A program made the position numbers and the translations under genes. A stretch of 64,000 nucleotides of DNA, taken from assembly GCF_024721155.1 (NCBI RefSeq), contig NZ_JAHVAP010000010.1, forward strand, positions 1 to 64,000. Direction: 5' to 3'. This document shows positions 54,507 through 63,819 of the stretch, piece after piece. Numbering within the stretch: position 1 is the stretch's first letter; each line of letters opens with the position of its first letter. The stretch is from Mucilaginibacter phenanthrenivorans. Lineage in GTDB: Bacteria > Bacteroidota > Bacteroidia > Sphingobacteriales > Sphingobacteriaceae. Under the pieces are notes generated by a model. The model did not search any database. It worked only from the letters and a program-made list of their open reading frames with translations, and was not told the origin of the DNA.

Positions 54507-55816
54507 TTACCAATTTAAAACCAAAAGAAGCCACCGCGATCATCAATTCGCTTTCCAGTGGGGTGGTGCCCAAAGTGGGGGTGCAACATATCGTTGTTGG
54601 CCGTAAAGCCGAAGTGGATGCTTTCGTTCAGGCCCTGGAAGATGTCAAGAACGGACACAGCATGGTCAAGTTCTGGATCGGTGATTTTGGCTCCGGTAAG
54701 TCCTTTATGATGCATGTGTTAAACACGGTGGCGTTAAAGGCCAAATTCGTGGTTGCCAGTGCCGATTTCACACCGGATAACCGACTGTATGCCAATGATG
54801 GTAAGGGACGGGCGCTTTATAAGGCGATCATGGACAATATTTCCATACAAACCAAACCGGAAGGTGGCGCTTTGCCTACATTGCTGGAAAAATGGATAGA
54901 ACAAGTACTAACCAAAACAGCCACTGAAAACGATATTCCGCTTCACCTGATACGGGAACAGGAACATTTGCCTTTGGTACAGGCCAATATCTCCAAAGCG
55001 GTCCAGGAGATCAGCGAAGTAGGCGGATTTGACTTCGGGCTGGTGGTGTTAAAGTATTATGAAGGCTACGTTCGACAGGATGACCAGCTGCGGCTTAACG
55101 CATTACGCTGGCTCAAAGGGGAATATACCACCAAAACAGAAGCCCGGCAAGACCTGGGTGTTCGCGAGATCATCGACGACCTGAATTATTATGATATGCT
55201 AAAAAACTTTTGCAAGTTTTTTGTGAGCATGGGTTATAGCGGCTTTATGATCAACCTGGATGAGGCGATCAATTTGTACAAAATTGGCACCGCCGCGATG
55301 CGTGAAAAAAATTATGAAAAGATTCTGATGATCTACAATGATTGTTTCCAAGGCAAAGTCGGCAATCTTTTTATCAATTTTGCGGGGACGAATGAAGTAC
55401 TGGAAAACGAACGCCGCGGGTTTTTCAGTTATCGTGCGCTTCGCTCCAGGCTGGAAACCAACCGCTTTGAAAGCTCGGAATATCGTGATTTCGCCCAGCC
55501 GGTGATCAAGCTCCGGCCATTGGATTTTAACCAGGTATTCGTACTCCTTCAGATGCTCCGGGAGATCTTTAACGTCAATTACTCCGTGCAAGTGGCCCTC
55601 TCGGATGAAGAGATCCGCCTGTTCATGGAAGAACTCTATAATAAACCGGGGGCCGCTGAGTTTTTATTGCCCCGCGAAGTGATCCGTGATTTTTTAGGTA
55701 TCCTGAGCTTAATCCGTCAATACCCGGAGGCCGATAAGAAAAAAATGTTTGCCAGCTTGCAGGTCAAAGACGAAAGGCCGAAGGAACTATTATTGGAGGA
55801 TATAGAGGAATTATAG
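54503..55816 (+). CDS. BrxD-like P-loop ATPase, large operon gene 12
   Basis: 437 residues of the DUF2791/BREX BrxD type. Walker A is GDFGSGKSF (about 60-68), the Walker B-like stretch is MINLDEAINLY (about 247-257), followed by FINFAGTNE (about 291) and the family's arginine-rich part YRALRSRLETNRF. A winged-helix C-terminus is likely (SDEEIRLFMEELYNKPG). In BREX, BrxD works with an Lhr-like helicase; the same pairing is seen here, with the helicase gene starting 1 bp after this stop. It probably loads or regulates that helicase. Confidence 0.82.
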   Translation: MITNLKPKEATAIINSLSSGVVPKVGVQHIVVGRKAEVDAFVQALEDVKNGHSMVKFWIGDFGSGKSFMMHVLNTVALKAKFVVASADFTPDNRLYANDGKGRALYKAIMDNISIQTKPEGGALPTLLEKWIEQVLTKTATENDIPLHLIREQEHLPLVQANISKAVQEISEVGGFDFGLVVLKYYEGYVRQDDQLRLNALRWLKGEYTTKTEARQDLGVREIIDDLNYYDMLKNFCKFFVSMGYSGFMINLDEAINLYKIGTAAMREKNYEKILMIYNDCFQGKVGNLFINFAGTNEVLENERRGFFSYRALRSRLETNRFESSEYRDFAQPVIKLRPLDFNQVFVLLQMLREIFNVNYSVQVALSDEEIRLFMEELYNKPGAAEFLLPREVIRDFLGILSLIRQYPEADKKKMFASLQVKDERPKELLLEDIEEL

Positions 55817-55817
55817 C

Positions 55818-57959
55818 ATGTACGACTTGCTGGCAGAACCGATCAGGCGCTATATCCGCAACAAAGGCTGGGAATCCCTGCGTTCCATACAAGCCGCAGC
55901 GATCCGGCATATCTTAGCGGATGACCGTAATTATATCCTGGAATCGCGCACGGCTTCCGGCAAAACCGAAGCTGCGTTTCTGCCTATTTTATCGCGTGTC
56001 AGTTTTAAAACGCCCGGAGTCAAAGTACTCTACATTTCACCTCTGATAGCGCTGATCAACGACCAGTTCGCCCGGATAGAGGAACTTTGTGTTTACCTCG
56101 ATGTACCAGTAACTAAATGGCACGGCGAGGCAAAACGTTCGCTGAAAGAAAAACTGATCCGCGATCCGGAAGGAGTATTGCTGATCACGCCAGAATCTTT
56201 GGAAGCTATGTTTTGCAATGCTCCACAAAATATTTCGCACTTGTTCGGCTCACTGGATTATGTGGTGATCGATGAGATCCACTCTTTCCTCGGAACAGAT
56301 AGGGGCGTTCAGTTACAGTCATTGCTCAGCAGGCTGCGCCTGACCGCGAATTGCAAATTCAAGGTGGTCGGTTTATCAGCTACAATAGGCGATCATGCCG
56401 CAGTCAAACAGATGACCGGTGATGCCGCTAATACTACGGTTTTACGTGACCCCACTGGAAAAGAGATCGATGCCGAGTTTAAGTATTTTCCAGACGAAGG
56501 TGCCGAATTGCCACTTGACCTTCTCAAAGATCTTTATACAAATACCAAGGATAATAAAGTGCTGATCTTTCCAAACAGCAGGGGCAGGGCAGAAGAGATC
56601 GCCGTTAAACTGAACAAAATTTCAGAACGTGTCGGCGGTCATCATAACTATTTTTCACACCATTCTTCCGTTGACCGGGAGGTAAGGGAGTACGTCGAGC
56701 AATTTGCCAAGAGCAACCAGCGCTATCCATTTGCGATCTCCTGCACTTCGACCTTAGAGCTTGGTATTGACATCGGCTCAGTAGATAAAGTCGTCCAGGT
56801 CGATGCCACAAGTTCCATCGCTTCGCTGATCCAGCGGGTCGGCCGAAGCGGCAGAAAGGACGGGATGACCAGCATGTTATTGTTCTACGCAACGGGGCCA
56901 TGGAGCCTCATCCAGTCGCTGGCCTGCTTTTCACTTTACCGGGAAAAATTTGTTGAGCCTGTAGGAAATAATCGATCCGCTTATGACCTATTGCTTCACC
57001 AGATCTTGTCGACTGTGAAACAACTTAGCGGCTGCACATTCGACACCTTGCAGGAAAGGATGTCGTGCAACTATGCTTTTGCCGAGATCAAACCTGCGGC
57101 TGTTACTGCTATCATTAAACACCTGCTACAATTGGATATACTGGAACTCATTGGCGGGGAACTGATCATTGGGGTAGAAGGGGAGCGAATGGTCAATGCC
57201 CGTGATTTCTACGCGGTTTTTAAGACCGATCCGAACTATAAAGTGGTACATGCCGATAAACCCATTGGCGAAATTCCCTTAACATCGATCATCGTTGTTG
57301 ATGAGAATATTTTCCTGGCGGCCCGGATCTGGAAAGTCGTCGATATTGACGAGAAAACGAAAAAAATCACGGTAATACCGGCTAAGGATGGTAAGAAGCC
57401 AAAATTTTCCGGTGGCGGTATGGATGTCAATGTGCGGGTCAGGGAACGCATGCTTGAATTGCTGATGACCGGATCCGTTTGGACTGAACTGGATAAAAGC
57501 GCGGCAGATGTATTGGCAGAATACCGCAAAATGTTCGGCAAATATGCTATAGAGGATTTAAAGTTTGACCGGCCGGTCACTGAGAAAGAAGGTAGCTGCA
57601 TAGTTTATACTTTCCAGGGTTCTGGTGTCAACCGCGCGATGGCCTTTGTCTTGCAGCAGATGAAACCGGGGTTCATTATCACTTTGGTGGAAGAAGACAG
57701 TACCTTCCACTTCAGTTGTGATTTTAAAACTGCGGAAAAGACTTTGATAACTGCCCTGGCCAGTTTAGCCCAGGTCGATATCTACCTGGCCGAGGCTATT
57801 GCTGCTAATTCAGACGGCATGGTGAATTCTAAATGGGGCGTCTATCTGCCACCTGTGTTGCAAAAAGAACTGCTAAAGGCGACTCGTTATGATTTCGATG
57901 GTGCGGGACAGTTTTTAGCCGATGTCAGATTAGTCAGGCATATGGATCATCAATCATGA
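55818..57959 (+). CDS. Lhr-like SF2 DEAD-box helicase, large operon gene 13
   Basis: 713 residues. SF2 motifs in order: Walker A ESRTASGKTEA (about 42-52), TPESLEAM, DEIH (VIDEIHSF, about 150), LSATIGD (about 190), STLELGIDIGSVDK (about 313) and IQRVGRSGRKDG (about 337). A long C-terminal region of about 340 residues follows, as in Lhr-type helicases. It pairs with the ATPase gene just upstream, as in BREX (BrxD plus BrxHI) and Ter-linked loci. DNA translocation or unwinding is the family role. It overlaps the small lipoprotein gene by 4 bp. Confidence 0.84.
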   Translation: MYDLLAEPIRRYIRNKGWESLRSIQAAAIRHILADDRNYILESRTASGKTEAAFLPILSRVSFKTPGVKVLYISPLIALINDQFARIEELCVYLDVPVTKWHGEAKRSLKEKLIRDPEGVLLITPESLEAMFCNAPQNISHLFGSLDYVVIDEIHSFLGTDRGVQLQSLLSRLRLTANCKFKVVGLSATIGDHAAVKQMTGDAANTTVLRDPTGKEIDAEFKYFPDEGAELPLDLLKDLYTNTKDNKVLIFPNSRGRAEEIAVKLNKISERVGGHHNYFSHHSSVDREVREYVEQFAKSNQRYPFAISCTSTLELGIDIGSVDKVVQVDATSSIASLIQRVGRSGRKDGMTSMLLFYATGPWSLIQSLACFSLYREKFVEPVGNNRSAYDLLLHQILSTVKQLSGCTFDTLQERMSCNYAFAEIKPAAVTAIIKHLLQLDILELIGGELIIGVEGERMVNARDFYAVFKTDPNYKVVHADKPIGEIPLTSIIVVDENIFLAARIWKVVDIDEKTKKITVIPAKDGKKPKFSGGGMDVNVRVRERMLELLMTGSVWTELDKSAADVLAEYRKMFGKYAIEDLKFDRPVTEKEGSCIVYTFQGSGVNRAMAFVLQQMKPGFIITLVEEDSTFHFSCDFKTAEKTLITALASLAQVDIYLAEAIAANSDGMVNSKWGVYLPPVLQKELLKATRYDFDGAGQFLADVRLVRHMDHQS

Positions 57960-58207
57960 AAACGCTTTTTAAACTGATCGTCGCCATTTTGCTGCAGGTT
58001 GGCGTAGCGTCATGTCATGAGCATACAAATGAGATCAATTTAAAGCCAAGAACTGATTCTGTTTTTATCTGTCAAAGTTCCGCGGCCTACGCGTACCACA
58101 CCCGCATTTGTAAGGGATTAGCGCATTGCAGGCATACCATTGTTAAGGTGAGCAAATCGTATGCAATCAGTGCCGGATATAAACCTTGTAAACTTTGCTA
58201 TAGATGA
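57956..58207 (+). CDS. Small Zn-peptide lipoprotein (CRGLxxC family), copy 3
   Basis: 83 residues. A lipoprotein signal (GVASC, Cys about 20) precedes an Ada-like zinc-binding core: VFICQSSAAYAYHTRICKGL, AHCRHTIVKV and YKPCKLCYR at the end, giving His/Cys ligands with an intact C-terminal CxxC. It overlaps the helicase gene by 4 bp, so it belongs to the operon by position. Copies of the same family occur at 32258 (intact) and 37541 (decayed). Metal binding is inferred. Confidence 0.65.
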   Translation: MKTLFKLIVAILLQVGVASCHEHTNEINLKPRTDSVFICQSSAAYAYHTRICKGLAHCRHTIVKVSKSYAISAGYKPCKLCYR

Positions 58208-58786
58208 TGATTAAGTTAAATCTGGATCCTGAATATTATGAACGTGAACATCTAGGTGCCAAAGTTTAAAATGTCTTTTTCACTTAAAAGGAATCGGTCA
58301 AAATACTACAGAACTAAAAGGCAGCAATACCCAAGCGCAATGCTTTATCTACATTATATAAATACCAAGGCAGTCAGGGTTTTTTATGCGTTCTATAGAT
58401 ATCTCACTATTATTTCTCTTTTCCTGGCCGTTAAATTCAAGATGGCCAAATAACTTTAAGAAATACGTGCCGGGACTAGGAATTGTTACCGATAGGAAAT
58501 AAAGCGATTCGTATCTTAAAATAATCGATATTCCTTACTGTTCAGCCACTTAATCACTTCAATAGCTAAAATATCTTATATCATTTTAATGTTGAAACTG
58601 AATCCGAATATAGGTTGACAAACCAAGTTAAATCAGTTCTGTGCAATGGTCTTGTTTGATTTGTATTTTTTGTGAAATGTTAATGAAATATAGTAAGCAA
58701 ATTATATTTCCCACTACGGAAAGCCGTAAAAAGCTGAACCCGCTAGCCGTTACATTTGTTCAATTAATTATAAATACATTTAAATC
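58208..58786. other. Gene-poor AT-rich stretch
   Basis: About 580 bp. One basic 65-codon frame (58256-58453) lacks any recognisable feature and is probably not a gene. A promoter element for the next gene lies at the end. Nothing else was seen. Confidence 0.4.
58751..58758 (+). promoter_or_regulatory. TAnnTTTG promoter element
   Basis: TACATTTG matches the Bacteroidota -7 consensus exactly and lies 28 bp before ATG 58787. The matching upstream TTTG at the expected spacing was not found. Confidence 0.42.
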
Positions 58787-59014
58787 ATGGCAGCATCTTA
58801 CGTAGAACACAGGCCTCACGCGTCAAGCGAACACGCCGCCACATCTCATTACGTTGTAATTGTAAACGAGAAAGAAACCGGCGGAGAATTCTCCACCCAG
58901 GAAAAAGCAAAAACTTACGCATGCGACAACGGGCATAAGCCTGTCCATGTCGCAAGACAACGTCACTTACAAAACAGGAAAGAGCCTGCTCATTGGCGGG
59001 TTGATCCTTGTTAG
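58787..59014 (+). CDS. Small lineage-specific protein
   Basis: 75 residues, soluble, rich in His (ten): SHYVVIVNEKETGGEFSTQE, then KAKTYACDNGHKPVHVARQR. The strand-helix-strand pattern suggests a small DUF2188-like fold, by eye only. It has its own promoter element and terminator, so it is a single-gene unit. Confidence 0.55.
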   Translation: MAASYVEHRPHASSEHAATSHYVVIVNEKETGGEFSTQEKAKTYACDNGHKPVHVARQRHLQNRKEPAHWRVDPC

Positions 59015-59065
59015 TTTGAATTTCGTGTAATTGTCAGGGAGTAGATAAATTTCTGCTCCTTTTTG

Positions 59066-59099
59066 AAAACCTTAAATCGAAAGATTTGAGGTTTTTTTT
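59066..59099 (+). terminator. Rho-independent terminator
   Basis: AAAACCTTAAATC GAAA GATTTGAGGTTTT with one G-T/U pair, then a T run. It starts 51 bp after the stop of the small His-rich gene. Confidence 0.82.
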
Positions 59100-59298
59100 A
59101 AATGATAAAAAAATAATTCCCAGTGCAAAATAGGCAACGTAGCCGTGCTGCTTGGCTTTGCGCCGATGGTTTATGATATCAATAAATCTAGAAGCTCACC
59201 AGGAGTCATACCCAAAAAATGCAAATGACAAAATAAAATCTGTAAATTTACGGAATGCCGTTGGTTCTAATTGCAGCAAGTTAACCAAATCTTATCTC

Positions 59299-60441
59299 AT
59301 GGAATTTGATATATTATATAACTCAAGTATGCGGTCTATTCTTGAGAACTATTCGATAGTTCAAAAGGCCAGACAAAAGGCTGCCTTTAACCTATTTACA
59401 ATATCCTCGTACACTAGCCACCTGGAGAACTTTCATTCAGATATAATTGCTACGCTACTTGATAAGAATGCAGTTCATCAGGAACAGGATCGGTTTATGA
59501 GGCAGTTTATTAACTATCTACACGGTCTGTCCGGCATAAATATCAGGAAAGGTGATTTTGAGAATACCACTGTGATCCGGGAACAAGGCAGGTTAGATAT
59601 TTGGATAAGGGATGAAGTATCACGAAAGGCAATCATAATAGAAAATAAAGTCAATAACGCTCCGGATATGGTCGAACAAATCGACCGGTATTATCAATAT
59701 TCACATGAACAAATTGGCTATCACGTTGAGCTAATTATTTATCTCTCGCTGGACGGGTTTAAACTTGCACCCAAAACTTCCTCCAAAATCGACCACTTAG
59801 TCCGCAATATTGGCGTGTTTACCGGAATGCCGGACGATCTTGTCACGGGTTGGCTTAAAAATTGTCTGGACGATCATATTAGACAGGACAGCTACACCTT
59901 TATTTACCAATACATTAGTTTATTAAAAAATCTCGCAAATAAAAATATGGATATTCAGGTAATGGAAGATTTCTACCGTCTTCTTTCAAATGAAAACGCA
60001 TTTGAAAATATCAACAACATAGTAGAAATGAAAAATCGACTTCCTTCATACAGGGCTGATAAATTTGCTGCTGTTTTAGGTGATAATTTCACGCCATTTG
60101 TAAAACAAATCAGGTATAAAAGCAACTATTACTTATTAGATAATTATCAGGTCAGTTCAAATATTTTAAAACTTGATATTTGGTTTGAAGAAAATGGCAA
60201 CGCAGCACTAATGTTTTGGAATACTTCTGAACAATCTTTAAATGGAAGGCTCGCACTGACCCTGGAACTTAACAGGATAGGGTGGGAACAAAAATTTGAC
60301 GACGAAATAGGCTATGGATATAATGGATACAGCAAACGTTTTACGATTGGGCCAATTTATCCAACAATGGCATTGGTTGATCAGGCACTAAATAACTTTG
60401 TCCGGCAATTTCTTGATGCCCTTAAAAAGGGAGCCTTGTGA
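59299..60441 (+). CDS. PD-(D/E)XK nuclease-superfamily protein (PDDEXK_4)
   Basis: About 380 residues from ATG 59299; the frame opens at TTG 59152, adding 49 residues that do not look conserved. The nuclease core shows NTTVIREQGRLDIWI (Asp about 99) and AIIIENKVNNAPDMVEQIDR (Glu and Lys about 114-116), the D…ExK triad of the PDDEXK_4 family, with SYTSHLENFHSDIIATLLD upstream as usual for that family. It stands alone downstream of the large operon. Many relatives sit in defence islands; DNA cleavage is likely, the target unknown. Confidence 0.78.
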   Translation: MEFDILYNSSMRSILENYSIVQKARQKAAFNLFTISSYTSHLENFHSDIIATLLDKNAVHQEQDRFMRQFINYLHGLSGINIRKGDFENTTVIREQGRLDIWIRDEVSRKAIIIENKVNNAPDMVEQIDRYYQYSHEQIGYHVELIIYLSLDGFKLAPKTSSKIDHLVRNIGVFTGMPDDLVTGWLKNCLDDHIRQDSYTFIYQYISLLKNLANKNMDIQVMEDFYRLLSNENAFENINNIVEMKNRLPSYRADKFAAVLGDNFTPFVKQIRYKSNYYLLDNYQVSSNILKLDIWFEENGNAALMFWNTSEQSLNGRLALTLELNRIGWEQKFDDEIGYGYNGYSKRFTIGPIYPTMALVDQALNNFVRQFLDALKKGAL

Positions 60442-60465
60442 TAGCCTAGATGCGCATGCTTGCCT

Positions 60466-60662
60466 ATGAATCCATTATTACTTCCTAACCTTGTTTGTAT
60501 CGGAAGTAACGAGTCCGCGCTTGTTGGTGATAACAACCTGGTAAAAAGCGGCATCCTGCCCGAAAAAGCCTTCATATGATAAGCCTGCTGGGCGAAGACC
60601 GTCAGGAGGCATTTTCGGAAATAAAGCGCAATATGCTGAACTCCATTAAGGGCAATAAGTAA
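60466..60662 (+). pseudogene. Possible remnant: two overlapping short frames
   Basis: ATG 60466 to TGA 60579 (37 codons) and ATG 60576 to TAA 60662 (28 codons, ending SEIKRNMLNSIKGNK) overlap by 4 bp. They may be one frameshifted gene or chance. The family is not recognised. Confidence 0.28.
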
Positions 60663-60922
60663 TAAACTTAATTTGCACCGCGCGGAAGCCAAACGCAATA
60701 TTCAAAACAAATTTTAAGCGGTTTAAAAATGCGCCTTAATCCTTTTTGATAAAATACCGTAAAAACGCCTTTTTTATTTCAGATTTTATTTTTTAGCTTT
60801 ATTGAAATAATTCCTAAACCGGATTATCATATACCATTGTCTTCTTCCGTTTTTTAAGATGCATTTCGGATATACCGGTTTCAGGGTGATTTGATAAAGT
60901 ATGAATAAGTAATACCTAAACG

Positions 60923-63094
60923 ATGAAGTACATCCTGCGATTTATTTTGATTTTTTCGATATGCGGCTGCGCCCTTCAAAAGGCAAGTGCACAGTATACG
61001 ATAATGGATAAGGCTCCGTGTCCGGAAGGCCCGGGATCAGCGCTGGACACGGTTTTTTATTCACCGACCACGCCGATGCCCTTCGATGAATGTTTTGTGC
61101 TTAAGATCACACTGAAGGGCAATATTCAACCGCGCTATTTTGCCGTTAATCCCGTCGATCGTTTTGGTAACCTCGATCCTACCCGCCGGGATTACCATAC
61201 GTATTTAAAAACTGTGCAACCTGACCCGAAAAAAAGACGGGCTTTTAAGAAAGCTTTTACGTATGAGCTGTTTCGTGCCAATAAGATCAACCGGCTCTTT
61301 AGTACGATCATCTGTTACAACAGGGGTACGACGACGGATGTCATGATGCATGTGCCGCCGTTAACGCCTAACCGGGACTACAAGATTATACTGATTACTG
61401 ACAATGTGAATTCTTTGAAGGCGCTGTATTCCAGCGGCGAGATAGTTTTCAGGACTGCTGCGTTCCCGCCAGATCAGGCGGCAAACAATGCAATCAACCA
61501 AAAATTGCACCAGATGATCGTCGGTAATGACATCAAGGGAAACGGGTTGAACTATAACGTGACCCCGCAAAAAATCGTCGATTTTCTCGCGCATGATACG
61601 CTGGTTTATAACCAGGATATAAGCCCGCCGACGGCAGTAGTGACTGCCCTGCTGGATGCAAAAAAACTACCCCACAAGTTGGCGACCACTGCGCAATACT
61701 CGTTTTTCAGAAGGTATCGTATTTTCTTTAAGCCAACCGGGTCGGCCACTGCTTTAAATCTCGGCAACGCAATGGCTGTCGATCCGCAAAGGTATGTCGA
61801 GGCAATACCTAAAAGTGATCCCGAAAGCTTAACATTATCTGACAGCGTTATGGTCGGTGGGGTAAAGGTTCCGTTAAATGATGTTGACGGTAACCCGGTC
61901 AAATTCCACACGGATAGCAGGTACGAGGTTTATTTCTTCTGTTATGAAGAGTTTGATGATCTCGGCACCCATGGTGTTACAAAGGAACCGGTGTCATTTT
62001 TTAAGTTAATGGATCTTGAGGAAAAAAACGGCGGCAAGGAACTTAGTGCCACTGTCAACCCTGCGGCGCCTAACAATGAAACGATAGCAGTTAAAAAAAA
62101 TACGGTCAGACTTTACCAGGATATGGATAAGTCTGTAAGTTCACTGGCAACAACTAATGTCTATAAAGTATGGCCGCAGGACGACCTTAAGCAGGTCATG
62201 AGCCAGGCGGTACTTTGCCCGTGCTCAAATAAGGGCATCAGGGATCTGACGCAGGCGAACGACCTGCTGCATATCATCAGTCTCTTAAATGTCGCGACGC
62301 CCGCCCAACTGGAATCTATGCGTTCGGGCTTGTTGTCGAGTAAGGATCTTTTAGCAACTCCTGCAAAAAACGGGGACTATACTGCCAGGGCCGCGAACCT
62401 GAAATTTACCCTTGGACAGCTTCAACTGCTCAATGACTTTCTCCGTAACATCATCGCACTGGAACCTGGTAATGCCAGCTATAACGCCATTTATACGCAG
62501 GCTATGAGCTATCGTGCTGATTTGCAGGCAGAAAGTGATGCAGTGGACAATATCAATAAGCTTACCGCCAAAATAACTGCCGCATACGATAAACTGTTTC
62601 CTATACTGGAGGAGCGGAACACGCTGGTTTCTACAGAAACGCTGGATTTTATGTCGACCTACAAGCTCAGGATCGTCCCTGATTTTGGTTTCATCGGCGT
62701 TTTTACCGGAGACAAGGTTTTCCATTTCTCCGACCTGGCACCGTACCTGGGGTTTGAGGTCGATTTCAGATCGATCAACAAAAATATCCCGATGCGGCTG
62801 GTCCATTATAAGGATATCTGGTACTATCTGTCTTTTTCGGCAGGGCTGACTTTGACATCGCTGGCTATTCCTAATAGGCGGGCCGACCTTTTCGGCAATC
62901 AAAACTTGCTTACCGGCTTTGGTTTCCGGATAAATAATTCGTTCCGCGTTACTGCCGGTACCGTGTGGTTTAAAACCATTAATAAAAATCCTCTGGAAAC
63001 CAACCAGCCGCTCGGGTTTTCACCCTTCATCGGGTTGTCGCTAGACCTTGACCTGCAGACGTTATTCGGTGGAATCAGTAAACTATTTAAATGA
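60923..63094 (+). CDS. Large exported protein with C-terminal barrel-like region
   Basis: 723 residues with a signal peptide (cleavage near ALQKASAQ). The N-terminal 370 residues are strand-rich, with repeated PPLTPNRDYKIIL-like segments suggesting Ig-like modules. A helical, heptad-like middle region covers about 440-575. The C-terminal 150 residues alternate like an outer-membrane barrel or lid (GFIGVFTGDKVFHFSDLAPY, YLGFEVDF, LTGFGFRINNSFRVTAGTVW) and end in Phe-Lys. The family is not recognised. It overlaps the next gene by 4 bp. Confidence 0.6.
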   Translation: MKYILRFILIFSICGCALQKASAQYTIMDKAPCPEGPGSALDTVFYSPTTPMPFDECFVLKITLKGNIQPRYFAVNPVDRFGNLDPTRRDYHTYLKTVQPDPKKRRAFKKAFTYELFRANKINRLFSTIICYNRGTTTDVMMHVPPLTPNRDYKIILITDNVNSLKALYSSGEIVFRTAAFPPDQAANNAINQKLHQMIVGNDIKGNGLNYNVTPQKIVDFLAHDTLVYNQDISPPTAVVTALLDAKKLPHKLATTAQYSFFRRYRIFFKPTGSATALNLGNAMAVDPQRYVEAIPKSDPESLTLSDSVMVGGVKVPLNDVDGNPVKFHTDSRYEVYFFCYEEFDDLGTHGVTKEPVSFFKLMDLEEKNGGKELSATVNPAAPNNETIAVKKNTVRLYQDMDKSVSSLATTNVYKVWPQDDLKQVMSQAVLCPCSNKGIRDLTQANDLLHIISLLNVATPAQLESMRSGLLSSKDLLATPAKNGDYTARAANLKFTLGQLQLLNDFLRNIIALEPGNASYNAIYTQAMSYRADLQAESDAVDNINKLTAKITAAYDKLFPILEERNTLVSTETLDFMSTYKLRIVPDFGFIGVFTGDKVFHFSDLAPYLGFEVDFRSINKNIPMRLVHYKDIWYYLSFSAGLTLTSLAIPNRRADLFGNQNLLTGFGFRINNSFRVTAGTVWFKTINKNPLETNQPLGFSPFIGLSLDLDLQTLFGGISKLFK

Positions 63095-63813
63095 TGAAAA
63101 AATCAATATATGCACTACTGGCAGCTGCGCTTTTTTACAGCGCCTGTTTTAACCCGAAAAAGTATGATGACATCACGCCCATGGGGCTGATCGCTATCAG
63201 CTCGAGTGACAGCACCACCGCTGCGGACGGGTCAGGTTCTTATGTGGTTAATGCGGAAGTGCTGGACAAAAAGGCGGATGCGGGCAAAAGGACCATCGTC
63301 TTTAAGACTACGATGGGGACGTTCAAAGGCGGTTCAGACAGTATCGCCGTTGTCGCCGACGCCAATTTTCAATGCAGCGCAAAGTTAACCAGCGTAAAGG
63401 CGGGAAAAGCAACCGTTACCGCAAAGATTCAAAATATCACGGCATTAAAAACACCGTCTGTTACCTTTACAACTGCATTTCCCAGCAAAGTTACGGTTGC
63501 AGTTGATTCTTTTTCTGTCAAGAATGACAACAGGAGCGAAACATTAGTTACTGCGACCCTGGGCACAGCCAGCGGCGGCGTACCATCGGTCGGCACTACT
63601 GTTACTTTCACGGCTACTGACAACCTGGGCACTATGGTAGGAACATTTCTTAACAACATTTCGACGGGAAACACCGATGCTAACGGACAAGTGAAACTGC
63701 GATATGCGCCGATCAATACACCCTATACGGGTTACCTTACTTTTACGGCTACCTCAACTGATGCTGACGGCAAACCAGTCCTCGGAACGACACGAATTTT
63801 TATCACTAAATAA
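63091..63813 (+). CDS. Lipoprotein with Ig-like (Big_1/invasin-type) repeats
   Basis: 240 residues. A lipoprotein signal (FYSAC, Cys about 19) is followed by two Ig-like domains: the first (about 32-125) with SSSDSTTAADGSGSYVVNAE and KRTIVFKTTMGTF, the second (about 130-238) with TVTFTATDNLGTM and GQVKLRYAPINTPYTGYLTF. This is the pattern of invasin/Big_1 domains, normally surface adhesion modules. Two ATGs (63091 and 63094) are equally possible. It is cotranscribed with the barrel-like protein. Confidence 0.72.
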   Translation: MMKKSIYALLAAALFYSACFNPKKYDDITPMGLIAISSSDSTTAADGSGSYVVNAEVLDKKADAGKRTIVFKTTMGTFKGGSDSIAVVADANFQCSAKLTSVKAGKATVTAKIQNITALKTPSVTFTTAFPSKVTVAVDSFSVKNDNRSETLVTATLGTASGGVPSVGTTVTFTATDNLGTMVGTFLNNISTGNTDANGQVKLRYAPINTPYTGYLTFTATSTDADGKPVLGTTRIFITK

Positions 63814-63819
63814 TTAAAT

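Noticed and set aside
58256..58453. 65-codon basic frame after the large operon
   Set aside because: AT-rich chance frame with no recognisable feature.
60381..60698. 105-codon minus-strand frame
   Set aside because: It overlaps the end of the PDDEXK_4 gene and lacks any family feature.
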